The notes beneath the pieces were generated by a model. The model worked only from the letters and a program-made list of their open reading frames with translations, had not been told where the DNA came from and ran no database searches. Shown piece after piece: positions 13,180 to 13,947 of a DNA stretch of 13,947 nt; positions within the stretch are counted from its first letter, which is position 1; each line of letters starts with the position of its first letter. This DNA is from Clostridia bacterium (lineage in GTDB: Bacteria; Bacillota_A; Clostridia; Oscillospirales; CAG-272), in NCBI GenBank assembly GCA_017408625.1, contig JAFQUG010000220.1, positions 1 to 13,947 on the forward strand, given 5' to 3'. A program made the translations under genes and the position numbers.

Positions 13180-13947
13180 CGGAATTGATGCTTTTTGAAT
13201 TGATGAGTGAGGCGGATTGCGAGCTTCTGGAGCGTTCCGAAACACGGGTAAACGTACGCCGCCAAACAGGGCTGCGCGTGCTTTTGATCGCTGTCGTGAT
13301 CAGTGCGGTTGTGACGATCGCTTTGTTTACGGGAGCTTTCTTTGCAGTAAGCAATTATCAAAAGCAGCATCCCGAATTTCAAGGGAGCTTTATTGAGGCG
13401 GTAGATATCGTGCTGACACAACAAGCAAGCTTTCTGACAGAGCTGCTTCCCGAAACCGTGAAGCTGGAATTGGGCGAGCTGTTTGTCAAGCTTGGCGGAG
13501 AGAATCCGTTTGTGCCTCTTGGACCGGGCGAAGAGCAGCCAAGCGCGAACGTGACCGAAACAGAAACAGAAACAGAAACCGAAGCAGAAACCGAAGCAGA
13601 AACCGAAGCAAATGGTACCTATCCATGGCATACCGAATGTGAGTACTGCGGCCGGTTGGACGGCGAGGGGCGGTGGTTTATTGCCAAGGTAGTTGATTCT
13701 AAGAGCGTAAAGCCTATTGGGAACGGATGCTTTGAGGAAATACAGGCAGGTGAGGCAGACATCATTTTAGATTATTTTGGTGATAATTTGATCGACCCGC
13801 TGGGATTGGCTTCGGGAGACCTTGTTCTGATTACCTATAGCGGATATGTGATTGAAACCTATCCGTGTCAGATTACACCGTTCACGATTGAGCCGATCCG
13901 GGGAATAGAGTCACAGCCGGATATTGAGATTCCAAAGCAAGACACCA
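13176..13947 (+). CDS. membrane-anchored protein with acidic linker and DUF3221-like domain (module C), 3' end outside window
   Basis: I translated this frame by hand: 257 codons are open to the window end. It begins MTELMLFELM, with D14-C-E-L-L-E19-R at the same place as in modules A and B, a membrane helix at about 33-57, and a juxtamembrane segment with HPEFQG (65-70) and LTQ (80-82) at the same spacing. A linker of alternating Glu with Thr or Ala (127-145) follows, encoded by hexamer repeats. The outer part has CEYC (155-158), WFIAKVVD, and LASGDLVLITYSGYVIETYP with Q232. The last stretch resembles the OB-like DUF3221 domains of small exported Bacillota proteins, so the outer domain differs from the leucine-rich repeats of the other modules. 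It is coupled to the sigma gene by ATGA. Ligand and anti-sigma activity are inferred or unknown. Confidence 0.8.
   Translation, partial: MTELMLFELMSEADCELLERSETRVNVRRQTGLRVLLIAVVISAVVTIALFTGAFFAVSNYQKQHPEFQGSFIEAVDIVLTQQASFLTELLPETVKLELGELFVKLGGENPFVPLGPGEEQPSANVTETETETETEAETEAETEANGTYPWHTECEYCGRLDGEGRWFIAKVVDSKSVKPIGNGCFEEIQAGEADIILDYFGDNLIDPLGLASGDLVLITYSGYVIETYPCQITPFTIEPIRGIESQPDIEIPKQDT
13557..13610 (+). repeat. in-frame hexanucleotide repeat tract coding a Glu-Thr/Glu-Ala linker
   Basis: Nine hexamers in a row: gaaaca three times, then gaaacc-gaagca three times. They encode (E-T)3 followed by (E-T-E-A)3 in the module C membrane protein. Unit changes would alter the linker length and keep the frame. 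Confidence 0.85.

Overview
The window looks like a piece of a Bacillota (Clostridia) chromosome, most likely an uncultured gut lineage near Oscillospirales or Christensenellales. This is inferred from the Gram-positive style ribosome binding sites, canonical sigma-A promoters, Sfp-type and XRE-TPR genes, BspA-type leucine-rich repeat surface proteins, a CotH-family protein and Clostridia-style intergenic palindromes. No rRNA or tRNA gene, transposase, CRISPR array or phage gene was seen. The 11 stop codons of intact genes that end inside the window are 4 TAA, 7 TGA and no TAG.

Left part (1-4942): a 5'-truncated CotH-like surface protein with a Glu/Thr/Pro-rich linker; a short array of hairpins separated by the octamer ATATCACT; a convergent alpha/beta hydrolase of the proline iminopeptidase type; a divergent XRE-TPR regulator with a clear promoter and candidate operator; a rho-independent terminator; and a 274-bp nested palindromic, MITE-like element.

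Middle part (4943-7331): a 4'-phosphopantetheinyl transferase on the minus strand, transcribed divergently from a tight three-gene operon (metallophosphoesterase, isochorismatase-family hydrolase, small membrane protein). Both directions have near-perfect sigma-A promoters placed back to back.

Right part (7332-13947) is the most interesting. It holds three tandem paralogous modules, each made of a sigma-70-family factor followed by a single-pass membrane protein. In modules B and C the two genes share a 4-base ATGA overlap. In module A the sigma frame runs without a stop into the membrane-protein frame, but the sigma part carries an in-frame TAG and has lost its hallmark residues. The three membrane proteins share a 20-residue cytosolic start with a D-x-x-L-(I/L)-E motif, one transmembrane helix, and a juxtamembrane segment ((Y/H)P-x-(Y/F)-x-G followed at fixed spacing by TQ). 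They then diverge: leucine-rich repeats in A and B, and a small beta-rich domain with a CxxC in C. I infer a family of sigma / membrane-sensor pairs that link different extracellular domains to transcription, with module A as a decayed or fused member. The CotH protein at the left edge has a similar acidic Thr/Glu linker, so it may be the outer part of a fourth, related surface protein.
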